A DNA stretch of 64,000 bases from Flavobacterium luteolum (GTDB taxonomy: Bacteria; Bacteroidota; Bacteroidia; Flavobacteriales; Flavobacteriaceae). Position 1 is the stretch's first letter. Every line of letters begins with the position of its first letter. Where the stretch lies: positions 2,232,001 to 2,296,000 of the forward strand of contig NZ_CP114286.1 in NCBI RefSeq assembly GCF_027111275.1, in the 5' to 3' direction. Below, in pieces: positions 16,167 through 25,787 of the stretch. Both the position numbers and the translations under genes were made by a program. The notes below the pieces were generated by a model. The model did no database searches. It worked only from the letters and a program-made list of their open reading frames with translations, and was not told the origin of the DNA.

Positions 16167-16289
16167 ATGAAGTTTTTCAAAAGCAACTCGTTTTATGTTT
16201 TGGTCTTAGCCTTTATAGTTATGGTATTAATGGCTTATGCATTTGATAAAGGAGAAATTCTTGGCATTGCAATGGCTAAATTTCATTGA
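16167..16289 (+). CDS. Small single-pass membrane protein (40 aa), second of the pair
   Basis: The 40-residue ORF starts at the ATG at 16167. It has a basic N-terminus (MKFFKSNS), a hydrophobic helix (FYVLVLAFIVMVLMAYAF) and a polar tail DKGEILGIAMAKFH. It is not obviously homologous to the preceding small protein, but the same size, direction and proximity suggest a two-gene unit. The function is unknown, and a chance ORF cannot be excluded from sequence alone. Confidence 0.5.
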   Translation: MKFFKSNSFYVLVLAFIVMVLMAYAFDKGEILGIAMAKFH

Positions 16290-16429
16290 TTAAAATGAAT
16301 GAGATGTGATTTAAATGTTTGTTAATTAATAAACATTTCGAATTCTCGTTTTAACAAGATACTGTAACTTTACTTTTCGAACACTGCCTTACTCATTGGT
16401 AGTATAAACTCATTAAAAGTTACAAGTAT

Positions 16430-17500
16430 ATGGCAACGAAATTATTTTCTCCGCTTACTATAAAAAATATCACTTTAAAAAATAGAATTGCAATCTCGCC
16501 CATGTGCCAGTATTCTGCAATTGACGGATTTGCAAACGATTGGCATCTGGTTCATTTAGGAAGCCGTGCCAGCGGAGGCGCTGCACTAATTATTCAAGAA
16601 GCAACAGCGGTTTCTCCAGAAGCGAGAATTTCTCCAGCCGATTTAGGAATTTGGAAAGACGAACACATGGAAAAACTAAAGCAGATTAACGCTTTTATAG
16701 TTTCCCAAAATTCGATTCCAGGAATTCAATTAGCACATGCAGGAAGAAAAGCGAGTGTTTCGGCTCCGTGGTTGAGCAATAAAAAGTTAGATTTCGCTCA
16801 AGGCGGATGGCAAACCGTGGCACCAAGTGCGATTCCATATCACGACAACGAACCATTTCTTCCAGAGGCTTTAGACAAAAACGGAATCCAGAAAGTAATC
16901 TCCGATTTTAAAACAGCAACCAAAAGAGTAGTTGAAGCAGGATATCCGGTTGTAGAAATCCATGCGGCTCATGGCTATTTATTGCATCAATTTCTTTCTC
17001 CATTAACAAATGTAAGAACAGATGAATATGGCGGAAGTTTCGAAAACAGAATTCGTTTTACTTTAGAAGTTGTAGAAGCGGTTCAATCAGAATGGCCGTC
17101 AGATTTGCCTTTATTTGTTAGAATTTCGGCAACTGATTGGGCAGAAAACGGATGGAACCCAGAAGAATCTGTACAGCTTTCTAAAATATTAAAAGAAAAA
17201 GGAGTAGATTTAATCGATGTTTCGTCAGGCGGATTGGTTTCGCATCAGAAAATTACATTAGGGCCAGGTTATCAGGTTCCTTTTGCAGAAAAAGTGAAAC
17301 AAGAAGCGGGAATTTCTACAGGTGCAGTTGGTTTAATTACAGAAGCCAAACAAGCGGAAGAAATCTTAAATAACAGTCAAGCCGATTTAATTTTATTTGC
17401 GAGAGAATCTTTAAGAAACCCGAATTTGCCTTTGGATTTTGCTAAAGAACTTAACGACGATATTCAATGGCCAAAACAATACGAAAGAGCTAAACTTTAA
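16430..17500 (+). CDS. Old yellow enzyme family NAD(P)H:flavin oxidoreductase (YqjM/NamA-like)
   Basis: The 356-residue protein is a full-length FMN-dependent TIM barrel. The N-terminal SPLTIKNITLKNRIAISPMCQYSA carries Cys 26, the redox-tuning cysteine typical of the YqjM ('thermophilic-like') class. Further motifs are GIQLAHAGRKAS, the active-site HAAHGYLLHQFLSP with the substrate-binding His pair, and NVRTDEYGGS with phosphate-binding residues. These enzymes reduce activated C=C bonds using NADPH. It is cytoplasmic and appears monocistronic; a nested repeat follows it. Confidence 0.92.
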   Translation: MATKLFSPLTIKNITLKNRIAISPMCQYSAIDGFANDWHLVHLGSRASGGAALIIQEATAVSPEARISPADLGIWKDEHMEKLKQINAFIVSQNSIPGIQLAHAGRKASVSAPWLSNKKLDFAQGGWQTVAPSAIPYHDNEPFLPEALDKNGIQKVISDFKTATKRVVEAGYPVVEIHAAHGYLLHQFLSPLTNVRTDEYGGSFENRIRFTLEVVEAVQSEWPSDLPLFVRISATDWAENGWNPEESVQLSKILKEKGVDLIDVSSGGLVSHQKITLGPGYQVPFAEKVKQEAGISTGAVGLITEAKQAEEILNNSQADLILFARESLRNPNLPLDFAKELNDDIQWPKQYERAKL

Positions 17501-17512
17501 ATATTTTTATAA

Positions 17513-17700
17513 GCCACAGATTACACAGATTAAAATTATTTTTTTAATTTTTTTTTCGCCACGAATTGCGCAAATTTTCACAAATCGTTGCGTTCAGAAA
17601 CTTAAAAAAAATAGTGAAAATTTGTGTAATTGCTTCGCCAGTTCGCTATCGCTCGAGTCGTGGCAAATGAAAATCCTTTTTAATCCATATAATCTGTGGC
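17513..17700. repeat. Nested inverted repeat: GCCACAGATTA arms enclosing a GCCACGAATT element
   Basis: The outer arms are GCCACAGATTA (from 17513) and TAATCTGTGGC (to 17700). Inside, CGCCACGAATTGCGCAAATT (about 17559) pairs imperfectly with AAATTTGTGTAATTGC and GTCGTGGC (ending about 17663). It fills the gap between the OYE and Gfo/Idh/MocA genes. At 59661-59800 the same two families nest in the opposite order. Confidence 0.85.
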
Positions 17701-17718
17701 AAAAAAAAACATAACAAT

Positions 17719-18762
17719 ATGCAAAAGATAAAGACAGCACTATTATCATACGGAATGTCGGGGAAAGTATTTCACGCTCCGTTTTTAGATATTCACGAAG
17801 GATTTGAACTTTTAGGTTCTTGGGAAAGAAGCAAAAAGCTAATTCAGGAAGATTATCCATACGTAAAAAGTTACGCATCTCTTGACGAACTTTTAGCCGA
17901 CGATGTAGATTTAGTAATCGTAAATACACCAGTTGGAACACATTACGAATATGCTAAAAAAGTGCTTTTGGCAGGAAAACATGCCGTTGTAGAAAAAGCA
18001 TTTACAACAACTGCAGCCGAAGCAAAAGAATTGGCAAAAATTGCAAAAGAAAAAGGTTTGAAATTGGCTGTTTTCCAGAACAGAAGATGGGACAGCGATT
18101 TTAAAACCGTTAAAAAAGTAATTGATGATGGCGTTTTAGGAGATTTGGTAGAAGCCGAATTTCATTTTGACCGATACAATCCGTTATTGAGCCCAAAAGC
18201 CCATAAAGAAACCGCAAATGATGGAGCAGGAGTTCTAAAAGATTTAGGGCCTCATATCATAGATCAGGCGGTTAGTTTGTTTGGTTGTCCAAAAGCAGTT
18301 TTTGGAGATATTCGAGTAACCAGAGAAAATTCAGTTGTAGACGACTGGATCGATTTGACTTTGTTTTATTCTAATTTCAGAGTTCGTCTAAAAGCAGGAT
18401 TTTTTGTGAGAGAAGCCAATCCAGCGTATACTTTGCACGGAAAAAAAGGCTCTTTCTTAAAACCTCGAGGAGATGTTCAGGAAGATGAATTGAAAGTTGG
18501 TAAAAAGCCAAATCTAGATTCTTGGGGAACAGAAGATGAAAGCTTGCAAGGACTTTTGCACACCGAAATAAACGGTAAAATTGTGCGAGAAAAAATCCCA
18601 ACGCTTCAAGGCAATTATTTTAGTTTCTTCGATGGTGTTTACGATTCGATTGCAAACGATAAAAAAGAACCTGTCACGGCAGATGAAGGTGTAAAAGTAA
18701 TGCAGGTTATAGAAGCCGCAATTGCGAGTAATGCACAGCAAAAGGTAATAGGCATATCATAA
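17719..18762 (+). CDS. Gfo/Idh/MocA family oxidoreductase
   Basis: The 347-residue protein has an N-terminal Rossmann domain (TALLSYGMSGKVFHAPFL, residues 6-23; VNTPVGTHYEYAKKVLLAGKHAVVEKAF, 68-95) and a C-terminal dimerisation/substrate domain starting near WDSDFKTVKKVI. EKAF replaces the more usual EKP motif, as in the YhhX/YdgJ-like branch. The presumed catalytic His lies in DLGPHIIDQA. These enzymes use NAD(P) to oxidise sugars, polyols or related compounds; the substrate cannot be read here. A strong terminator follows. Confidence 0.9.
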   Translation: MQKIKTALLSYGMSGKVFHAPFLDIHEGFELLGSWERSKKLIQEDYPYVKSYASLDELLADDVDLVIVNTPVGTHYEYAKKVLLAGKHAVVEKAFTTTAAEAKELAKIAKEKGLKLAVFQNRRWDSDFKTVKKVIDDGVLGDLVEAEFHFDRYNPLLSPKAHKETANDGAGVLKDLGPHIIDQAVSLFGCPKAVFGDIRVTRENSVVDDWIDLTLFYSNFRVRLKAGFFVREANPAYTLHGKKGSFLKPRGDVQEDELKVGKKPNLDSWGTEDESLQGLLHTEINGKIVREKIPTLQGNYFSFFDGVYDSIANDKKEPVTADEGVKVMQVIEAAIASNAQQKVIGIS

Positions 18763-18792
18763 TACATCCCTACGGAACAATGAAATATAAAT

Positions 18793-18835
18793 AAAAAGGG
18801 ATTATCTCAAAAATTGAGATAATCCCTTTTTATTT
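18793..18835 (+). terminator. Strong terminator after the Gfo/Idh/MocA gene
   Basis: A perfect 16-bp stem (AAAAAGGGATTATCTC and its complement) with a 7-base loop is followed by T-rich sequence. Confidence 0.92.
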
Positions 18836-18989
18836 TCTTAAAAAAATCAAACAAATTATAATTCTACTAAACCCGAAAAATCGTAATTTTAATAAGCCAA
18901 ATTCAATTAAAAACCTTTGAATTTATAAACAATAACGTTGTATATTGTGGATAACCTTAGGCTTTATGCACTTTGACGAGCGTTTTTAG

Positions 18990-18997
18990 TATTTTTG
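18990..18997 (+). promoter_or_regulatory. -7 box of the MFS transporter gene
   Basis: TATTTTTG matches TAnnTTTG and lies 23 bases before the ATG at 19021. It falls inside the longer TTG-initiated reading frame that starts at 18973, which argues against that longer start. Confidence 0.5.
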
Positions 18998-19020
18998 ACA
19001 ACATTCCAATAAAATTCAAT

Positions 19021-20241
19021 ATGCTGATAAACATTAATCCATTATCGCTTTTTCAGACCAAAGCCAAAATCAAAAAAGTATTTAGAGAAGCCAAAGCGTC
19101 TTATTTAAATCGAATTCGTTTTGCTGTTGGAATGTTCTATTTCGGAATGGGTTTAAGTTTTGCCACTTGGGCAAGCAGAATTCCAGATATTAAAACCGCT
19201 TTGCATTTAACAGAAGGCGATTTGGGTTCTATACTTTTCGCACTTCCGGTAGGACAATTGATTATTATGCCTTTTTCGGGTAAAATGGTAACCAAATTCG
19301 GTAGCCATCGTATTCTAATTTTCTCTTTAATAATGTATGTTTTGTGCTTAATCAATTTAGGTTTGGCGACAACATCGTTACAATTGTCATTAGGATTATT
19401 TTTGTTTGGTGTGTTCGGAAATCTTGCCAATATTGCCGTAAACACGCAAGGCGTTTATACCGAAGTTTTATTTAAAAAAACAATTATGTCCTCTTTTCAC
19501 GGAATGTGGAGTTTTGCAGGATTTACTGGCGCGTTGGTAGGTTTAGGAATGCTGGCTTTAAAATTAAGTCCGTTGCATCACTTTATTATTGTAGCCGGAA
19601 TTGTTTTATTGATGGTAGCTTTTAATTTTAAATTTTTGGTTAGAGCCAAAGAAAAAAAGAAACCAAAGGAAGAAGGCAAAAAACTATTTGTAAAACCAGA
19701 TACAGCTTTGCTTTGGCTTGGTGTTATCGGATTCTGTAGCATGGCCAGCGAAGGCGTTATGTTTGACTGGAGCGGGGTTTATTTTAAAGATATTGTAAAA
19801 GCACCTGGACCTTTGGTAGTTTTAGGTTATACTTCTTTTATGATTATGATGGCAAGCGGAAGATTTCTAGGCGACGGATTAATCAATAAATTTGGACGCG
19901 AACGCGTTATGCAGATTAGCGGTGTTATGATTTCCGCTGGACTTTTTACAGCTGTTTTTCTTCCTTATATTATTCCATGCACCATAGCTTTTATGTTTGT
20001 AGGTTTGGGCGTTGCCACAATTGTACCAACTGTTTATAGTATTGCAGGTAAAAACCCGACCGTTCCTGCGGGAGAAGCTTTAACTATTGTTTCGAGTGTA
20101 AGTTTCCTTGGTTTCTTAATGGGACCTCCAGTAATTGGGCACATTGCACAAAGTTTCGGGCTTCAGTTTTCTTTTGCCTTTATCGGAATTTTTGGTGTTC
20201 TAATCGCTTTTATGGTTTCTAAAATTAGAACAGAACAATAA
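19021..20241 (+). CDS. MFS transporter (YbjJ-like)
   Basis: The 406-residue protein has about twelve hydrophobic helices in the major facilitator pattern. NRIRFAVGMFYFGMGLSFATWASRIPDIKTALHLTEG matches the start of YbjJ-like members, and the intracellular loop after helix 2 is GKMVTKFGSHR. A cytoplasmic basic loop (RAKEKKKPKEEGKK) separates the two six-helix halves. The substrate is unknown; related transporters include sugar and drug exporters. I chose the ATG at 19021 because a -7 box lies just upstream and the longer start adds no conserved residues. Confidence 0.85.
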   Translation: MLININPLSLFQTKAKIKKVFREAKASYLNRIRFAVGMFYFGMGLSFATWASRIPDIKTALHLTEGDLGSILFALPVGQLIIMPFSGKMVTKFGSHRILIFSLIMYVLCLINLGLATTSLQLSLGLFLFGVFGNLANIAVNTQGVYTEVLFKKTIMSSFHGMWSFAGFTGALVGLGMLALKLSPLHHFIIVAGIVLLMVAFNFKFLVRAKEKKKPKEEGKKLFVKPDTALLWLGVIGFCSMASEGVMFDWSGVYFKDIVKAPGPLVVLGYTSFMIMMASGRFLGDGLINKFGRERVMQISGVMISAGLFTAVFLPYIIPCTIAFMFVGLGVATIVPTVYSIAGKNPTVPAGEALTIVSSVSFLGFLMGPPVIGHIAQSFGLQFSFAFIGIFGVLIAFMVSKIRTEQ

Positions 20242-20334
20242 TAATTGACCTTTGTAAAAATGCCTTATTTTGACCATTCTTTCATTATATCAAAATAAAT
20301 TTGAAAGAATTTACTTATAATTAAATATTTTGTT

Positions 20335-20342
20335 TATTTTTG
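20335..20342 (+). promoter_or_regulatory. -7 box before the TonB-dependent receptor gene
   Basis: TATTTTTG is an exact TAnnTTTG match, 115 bases before the ATG, giving a leader of about 105-110 bases. Confidence 0.4.
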
Positions 20343-20457
20343 AATTTCAAACTTCAAGCACTGAGATTTGAAATTTTCTTTTTTCCAAAAACCAATTTTA
20401 TCTTTTGAATTAAGGATTCTAATCCTAGAATATATTCAAAGTTAATAATAGGTTTTA

Positions 20458-23277
20458 ATGATAAAAAATTACGCTGTCTTCTTTATTTTATGGTTCTTTA
20501 ATTTTGCTTTTTCGCAGAAAGAAATAACAGTAACAGGAATTGTTATTGATGCCCGAACACAGAATCCATTGGAAAGTGTAGTGGTGACAATACAGAATAC
20601 GGCTGTAATGCAGCTTACGTCAAAAACAGGGAAATTTGAACTTCATATATTTCCCAAAAAAGAGCAGTTGCTTTTACTTAGAAGTCAGGGATACAAAGAT
20701 TTTCTTTTAAAAGTTCAGTCCGATTTGGGACAAGATATTAATCTCGGCATTTTACAATTAGAAGATACTTATTCAGATGAAGTGCCAGCAGCATTGATTA
20801 CGCTCTCGGATAATGATTTTTCAGATGATAACAGTTCGTCAGAAATGACTTCAGGACTTTTACAATCGTCAAGAGATGCTTTTATGCAGGCATCGGCATT
20901 CAATTGGGGGCAGGCTCGGTTTCGTATGCGTGGTTTAGACAGCGAAAATGCAATCACGATGCTTAATGGAATGCCAATGAATAAAATCTACGATGGCAGA
21001 CCACAATGGGGAAATTGGGGAGGTTTAAACAATGTGCTTCGAAATCAGGAATTCTCAGTAGGAACAGCTGCTTCCAATTATACATTTGGCGGAATTTTAG
21101 GCACACAACAGATTTTTACTCGTGCTTCTTTATATAGAAAAGGAACATCATTAACGTTTTCTGGAAGTAATACCACTTATTTATGGCGGGCAATCGGAAC
21201 CTACGCTTCGGGAATGAATGCTTCTGGTTGGGCTTTTGTGGTTTCGGCAGGAAAACGCTGGGCAGATGAAGGCTATTTTGAAGGTACAAATTTTGACGCA
21301 GACTCTTTTTTTCTTAGTGTCGAAAAGAAACTAAACAGCAGAAATTCAATCAATTTTACAGGGTTTTATACGCCTAATTTTCGAGGGAAGAATTCTTCTA
21401 ATACTGCTGAGGTTACCGATTTAATGGGCGAAAAATACAATTCGTACTGGGGATTTCAGAATGGTGAAAAGAGAAATGCAAGAGTGAAAAATGTAGAAGA
21501 GCCACTCTTTATCCTGAATCATTATTTTAAAATTGATGATAAAACCAATCTGAATTCTGCAATTATGTATCAATTTGGAAAAGTCGGAAACAGCAACATT
21601 GATTACCAAAATGCAGACAGTCCAGATCCTGTTTATTACAGGAAAATGCCAAGTTATTTTAGTTCGCTTTATGCCAAAGATCGTGGAGAATTTTCAGGTG
21701 AATTTACTCCAGATTATGAAAATGCAGAAAAAAACAAAATAGCTTTTTTGGAACATCCACAAATCAATTGGGACGAAATGTATTTTGCTAATCAAAAAAT
21801 AGGACAGAATGGTTATGAGCCAGCTAAAAGTCATTATGTACTTTACGAAGACAGAACAGATGATCAGACTTTAGCCGTAAACTCAAATTTGAATACACAG
21901 ATAACTCCTAATATTTCTTTTGATGGCGGATTTACTTTTAAGAAATTAAAATCGCATAATTTTCAGTATTTATTAGATCTTCTTGGCGGAGCATACTTCG
22001 AAGATATCGATTCGTTTTACAAAGGAAGCCTATCTCAATCTGACTTACAGCACCCGGACCGTCAAGTTGTAAAAGGAGATATTTATGGATATAACTATAA
22101 TTTACTGGCCAATACTTTAGATGTTTTTGCACAATTTAAATTTAGTTATAACAAAACAGAATTCTTCTTGGCACAATCGTATTCTATGTCAGATTATCAA
22201 AGAGAAGGATTATATCAAAACGGATTATATCCAACAAATTCGTTGGGTAAAAGTGAGAAAGTAAATTTTGAGAATTTTGGTTTCAAAGGAGGTTTCACCT
22301 ATAAAATATCAGGAAAACAACTGTTTTTTTTTAATGCTGCACATTTTACCAGAGCACCTTCGCTTCGAAATACATTTTCAAATTCACGTTTAAATAATAC
22401 TATCGTTGACGGAATTGAAAGTGAAAATATTAGTAGCGCTGAGGTTAATTACATATACCGATTGGCGAAGCTTAAATTGCGTTTAACTGCTTATTATGCT
22501 GCCATTAAAAATACTTCGAAAACTTCATATTTCTATGCCGAAGGAATTTTTGATAACGGTTCTGGTTATGATGCTACAAATGCATTTGTAAGTCAGACCC
22601 TAACCAATTTGGATAAGAAAAATACTGGAGCAGAATTGAGTTTTGAGTATCAAGTTTGGCCAACTTTAAAAACAACTTTATCTGCAGCATTTGGAAATTA
22701 CATTTATAATAGTAATCCGAATGTGATGATTACAAACGATGCCAATAGAGCGAAAGAAGGAGCGCAAACTACTTTTGATTTTGGATCGGCATATTTAAAG
22801 AACTACAAACAGCCAGGAACTCCACAGCAAGCCTATTCATTTGGATTAGAATATCGCAATCCGAAGTTTTGGTGGATTGGGGGGAATATTAATTATTTGG
22901 CAGAAAGTTATATAGATGTTTCTCCAATTTCTAGAACATCTCAATTTTACATCAATCCAACCAATGGTTTTCCTTTTCCTGAAGCAACTTCAGAAAGAGG
23001 GAATGAATTATTAAAACAAGAAAAATTTAACCCTATTACATTATTGAATTTGAGCGGAGGAAAATCTTGGCGTATTCATAAAAAGTATGTGGGACTTTTT
23101 GCCAGTGTAAATAATGTCTTGGATCTAATATATAAAACGGGCGGTTTCGAACAGGCAAGAAATGCCAATTTTAGAGCGCTAAATCAAGACGCTTCAAGCG
23201 GAACACCATCTTTTGGTCCAAGATATTATTATGGCTATGGCCGAACTTATTTTCTAAATCTCACAATCGGGTTATAA
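20458..23277 (+). CDS. TonB-dependent receptor with N-terminal carboxypeptidase-regulatory-like domain
   Basis: The 939-residue protein has a signal peptide ending AFSQ and a CarboxypepD_reg-like beta-sandwich (about 22-105, 'ITVTGIVIDARTQNPLESVVVTIQNT'). A plug domain (about 130-240) contains FRMRGLDSENAITMLNGMPMNKIYDGRPQWGNWGGL, and a long outer membrane barrel ends YFLNLTIGL. It takes up a substrate through the outer membrane using TonB energy. No SusD-type partner is present; the next gene, 17 bases on, is a DUF5689 lipoprotein, so the pair is probably one operon with a non-glycan or unassigned substrate. Confidence 0.92.
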   Translation: MIKNYAVFFILWFFNFAFSQKEITVTGIVIDARTQNPLESVVVTIQNTAVMQLTSKTGKFELHIFPKKEQLLLLRSQGYKDFLLKVQSDLGQDINLGILQLEDTYSDEVPAALITLSDNDFSDDNSSSEMTSGLLQSSRDAFMQASAFNWGQARFRMRGLDSENAITMLNGMPMNKIYDGRPQWGNWGGLNNVLRNQEFSVGTAASNYTFGGILGTQQIFTRASLYRKGTSLTFSGSNTTYLWRAIGTYASGMNASGWAFVVSAGKRWADEGYFEGTNFDADSFFLSVEKKLNSRNSINFTGFYTPNFRGKNSSNTAEVTDLMGEKYNSYWGFQNGEKRNARVKNVEEPLFILNHYFKIDDKTNLNSAIMYQFGKVGNSNIDYQNADSPDPVYYRKMPSYFSSLYAKDRGEFSGEFTPDYENAEKNKIAFLEHPQINWDEMYFANQKIGQNGYEPAKSHYVLYEDRTDDQTLAVNSNLNTQITPNISFDGGFTFKKLKSHNFQYLLDLLGGAYFEDIDSFYKGSLSQSDLQHPDRQVVKGDIYGYNYNLLANTLDVFAQFKFSYNKTEFFLAQSYSMSDYQREGLYQNGLYPTNSLGKSEKVNFENFGFKGGFTYKISGKQLFFFNAAHFTRAPSLRNTFSNSRLNNTIVDGIESENISSAEVNYIYRLAKLKLRLTAYYAAIKNTSKTSYFYAEGIFDNGSGYDATNAFVSQTLTNLDKKNTGAELSFEYQVWPTLKTTLSAAFGNYIYNSNPNVMITNDANRAKEGAQTTFDFGSAYLKNYKQPGTPQQAYSFGLEYRNPKFWWIGGNINYLAESYIDVSPISRTSQFYINPTNGFPFPEATSERGNELLKQEKFNPITLLNLSGGKSWRIHKKYVGLFASVNNVLDLIYKTGGFEQARNANFRALNQDASSGTPSFGPRYYYGYGRTYFLNLTIGL

Positions 23278-23294
23278 ACTGAAAGCTATTTCTC

Positions 23295-24629
23295 ATGAAA
23301 AAATTAATTTTATTTTTTGTATTATCCTTAATCAGTTGCAGTAAAGATGTTGAAACTCCAGAATTAACCTGCACTCAACCCAACCTTACTGTAAATAAAA
23401 GCGTAGAAAAAGTCTATGAGCTTTCGGGTACAACAGCGAAGCAATATTTGTACGATGATATTATAGAAGCTTATGTAGTTTCAAGTGATGAGGGAGGCAA
23501 TTTTTTTAAAACGATTTCATTGCAGACAAGAGAAACTGATGGAATTCCTGCGATTGGTTTTAGTGTTCCAGTTGATGCAACAAATACTTACATTGATTAT
23601 CGTATGGGAAATAAAGTGTTTGTAAAACTTAAAAACCAATTTACAGATTTGTATTATGGAGGATTGAGGATAGGGAGTTTGTATGTAAGCAATGCTGGTG
23701 ATCCAACAATTGGAAGAATTTCTCAAAATGAATACAAAAATGTACTAAATGCTTCATGTACAAATATTGACGAGAATCAGTTGGTTAAATCACTTTCTGT
23801 AGAAGAAGCGCTTTCAGATTCTAAGTTAAATACTTTGATAGAGTTAAATGATGTAGAGTTTACCGAAGCAGCATTAGGACGCCATTATTTTGAAGAATCC
23901 AATAATGTTGGAGGTTCGACGAACTGGTATTTGAGAGATAAAACAGGAAATCAGATTATTTTTAGAACCAGCAGTTATGCAAAATTTGCAGATTATGCTG
24001 TGCCGGAAGGAAGCGGAAAAGTCAAAGGAATTCTAACAAAATTTGGGACGGATTATCAATTTATGGTTCGTTACGAAAGTGATATTATAATGAATGGGAA
24101 AAGAAATACACCATTTTTTGCTGAAGATTTTCAGTCAGTTAAAAACAATGTCAATTTTGTGCTTCCTGGTTGGAGTAATATTGTTGAGAAAGCAACAAAG
24201 CTATGGAAAAGCATCGTCTATGGAGGAAATGGATATGCCGAATTTAATACCACGAGTACAACTGCAGCCGAGAATGTGGCTTGGCTTGTTTCGCCTAAAA
24301 TAAATCTAACAGGGTATAAAAACGCAGTGCTTTCTTTTAGAAGTGCTCAACACGATTTAAAAGTTGATTCTCCATTAAATACTTTAGAAGTATATGTTTC
24401 AACTAATTTTGATGGTGCAAGCGTGACCAAAGCGAAATGGACAAAATTGGAAGCAAAAGTTCCAACGCTTTCGACACCTTCCCGTGAGTTTATCAGTTCT
24501 GGAGGAATTGATCTTTCTTCCTATTCTGGAAATATAAATATTGCTTTTAAATACATCGGCTCAGGAAAAGACAAAACATTAAATGGTGCTTTTATGGTAG
24601 ATGACATTAAGATTTTTGGAGAGAAATAA
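23295..24629 (+). CDS. DUF5689 domain lipoprotein
   Basis: The 444-residue protein has a lipoprotein signal peptide with lipobox LISC (Cys 15). The N-terminal half (about 35-260) has the DUF5689 pattern seen beside TonB receptors in Flavobacteria (DDIIEAYVVSSDEGGNFFKTISLQ). The C-terminal half (about 275-440) resembles a choice-of-anchor J/MAM-like jelly-roll (FFAEDFQSV...WLVSPKINLTGYKNAVLSFRS...GAFMVDDIKIFGE). It lies 17 bases after the receptor and probably acts as its surface-exposed partner. The ligand is unknown. Confidence 0.8.
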   Translation: MKKLILFFVLSLISCSKDVETPELTCTQPNLTVNKSVEKVYELSGTTAKQYLYDDIIEAYVVSSDEGGNFFKTISLQTRETDGIPAIGFSVPVDATNTYIDYRMGNKVFVKLKNQFTDLYYGGLRIGSLYVSNAGDPTIGRISQNEYKNVLNASCTNIDENQLVKSLSVEEALSDSKLNTLIELNDVEFTEAALGRHYFEESNNVGGSTNWYLRDKTGNQIIFRTSSYAKFADYAVPEGSGKVKGILTKFGTDYQFMVRYESDIIMNGKRNTPFFAEDFQSVKNNVNFVLPGWSNIVEKATKLWKSIVYGGNGYAEFNTTSTTAAENVAWLVSPKINLTGYKNAVLSFRSAQHDLKVDSPLNTLEVYVSTNFDGASVTKAKWTKLEAKVPTLSTPSREFISSGGIDLSSYSGNINIAFKYIGSGKDKTLNGAFMVDDIKIFGEK

Positions 24630-24765
24630 AAGGTATTTTAAAAGAATGAAAATAATCTGTTGATTTTTAGAGTATTATTGAAAAGTTTGTAGTTTTTGTA
24701 TTTCAAATTGTTAAAATCTAATTGAATTTCGTACTTTGGTCATCCCAAATCAATACAAATACCAC

Positions 24766-25623
24766 ATGAAAACCTACTTTATTGCCATCTTAATGGTGGT
24801 GTTTCCTTTCTTGATGCACAGTCAAGACAACGTTAGACTAAAGCAGATTAACATTGTAAAAACAAATTACCAAAATTCTAAAGACGGCGAAATTGTTAAC
24901 AAAACAATGGCCTTTAAAGACGGTAAACTTCAAACGATTACCACTTCAGATGTTGTACAGCATTTCTACTATAACAAAAATGGCTTGCTGGATATGTCTG
25001 TAAAAGACAAAGTGGGAAGCGACTGGAAAGAAGTAATAAACTATACTTATGACGCTGATAACAATATTACCAAATTTGTAAAAAAATATCAGGAAGGACC
25101 TAATTATATTACAAAAGTAGTATCATTTGTATACGAAGGAGCGAGGGTAAAAGTAACAACGAAAAAGAGCACTAATCATCAGAATTTAGTAGATGATATT
25201 GAATATCTTGTTGAAAACGGAATTATTGTAAGACGTACTTCTCGTGATAGAAACAAGGCAATTATTGGAAAATTAGAATATGTTTATGTAAACGATAACG
25301 TGTCAAGACACAAAGGTTTGGTTGGAGACAAAATCTCAAAATCATATACTTACGATGATAAAAAATCGGTTGATCAGCTAATCGTTCAAAATCTTTTTGG
25401 GGATAATTACAAAGTAATTGTTCCGATGATTTCGTATCATGAAGAAGAGTTTGAGTTTGAATCGATTTCTTATAATAATGAAATGAATTTTAGTCCATCC
25501 TCAACAGCTTTAGTTGCGGTGAGCAGAAAATACAAATACAATAAATTAAACTACCCAATTTCTTGCTCTCAAATAGAAGAAAACGGAATTGTGAAAACGG
25601 AAAAAACTTTTATTTACGAATAA
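24766..25623 (+). CDS. Secreted protein of unknown function
   Basis: The 285-residue protein begins with a signal peptide (MKTYFIAILMVVFPFLMHSQ), which decides the start at 24766 over the in-frame ATG at 24736. The mature part is rich in Tyr, Lys and short beta-strand-like stretches such as HFYYNKNGLLDMSVKD and YTYDADNNITKFVKKYQ. These look like YD/RHS-type short repeats, seen in other Flavobacterium secreted proteins with repeated 'YTYD...N.I' units. No catalytic motif is seen. Confidence 0.6.
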   Translation: MKTYFIAILMVVFPFLMHSQDNVRLKQINIVKTNYQNSKDGEIVNKTMAFKDGKLQTITTSDVVQHFYYNKNGLLDMSVKDKVGSDWKEVINYTYDADNNITKFVKKYQEGPNYITKVVSFVYEGARVKVTTKKSTNHQNLVDDIEYLVENGIIVRRTSRDRNKAIIGKLEYVYVNDNVSRHKGLVGDKISKSYTYDDKKSVDQLIVQNLFGDNYKVIVPMISYHEEEFEFESISYNNEMNFSPSSTALVAVSRKYKYNKLNYPISCSQIEENGIVKTEKTFIYE

Positions 25624-25741
25624 AAGTTTTAAACTTAGACCATTTATTGATTAAGTGGAACCTTGTTGAGTTTATCTTGACAGGTTCCATTTTTTTTGAA
25701 GTTTATTCTCCTAATATAAATGTAAAAACAAAATTGTATAA

Positions 25742-25771
25742 TTGATTGTAGCAGACAAATGATTAAATTTG
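25742..25771 (+). promoter_or_regulatory. Promoter of hflX
   Basis: TTG (25742-25744) and TAAATTTG (25764-25771) are separated by 19 bases, a textbook Bacteroidota TTG/TAnnTTTG promoter. The ATG is 17 bases after the -7 box. Confidence 0.75.
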
Positions 25772-25787
25772 CACCTTATTCAAGACT

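Noticed and set aside
17594..17941. 115-residue minus-strand open frame across the nested repeat
   Set aside because: It translates repeat arms and the antisense of the oxidoreductase gene; not a plausible protein.
18973..19020. TTG start for the MFS transporter
   Set aside because: A -7 box lies inside the extension and the added residues are not like the family; the ATG at 19021 is used.
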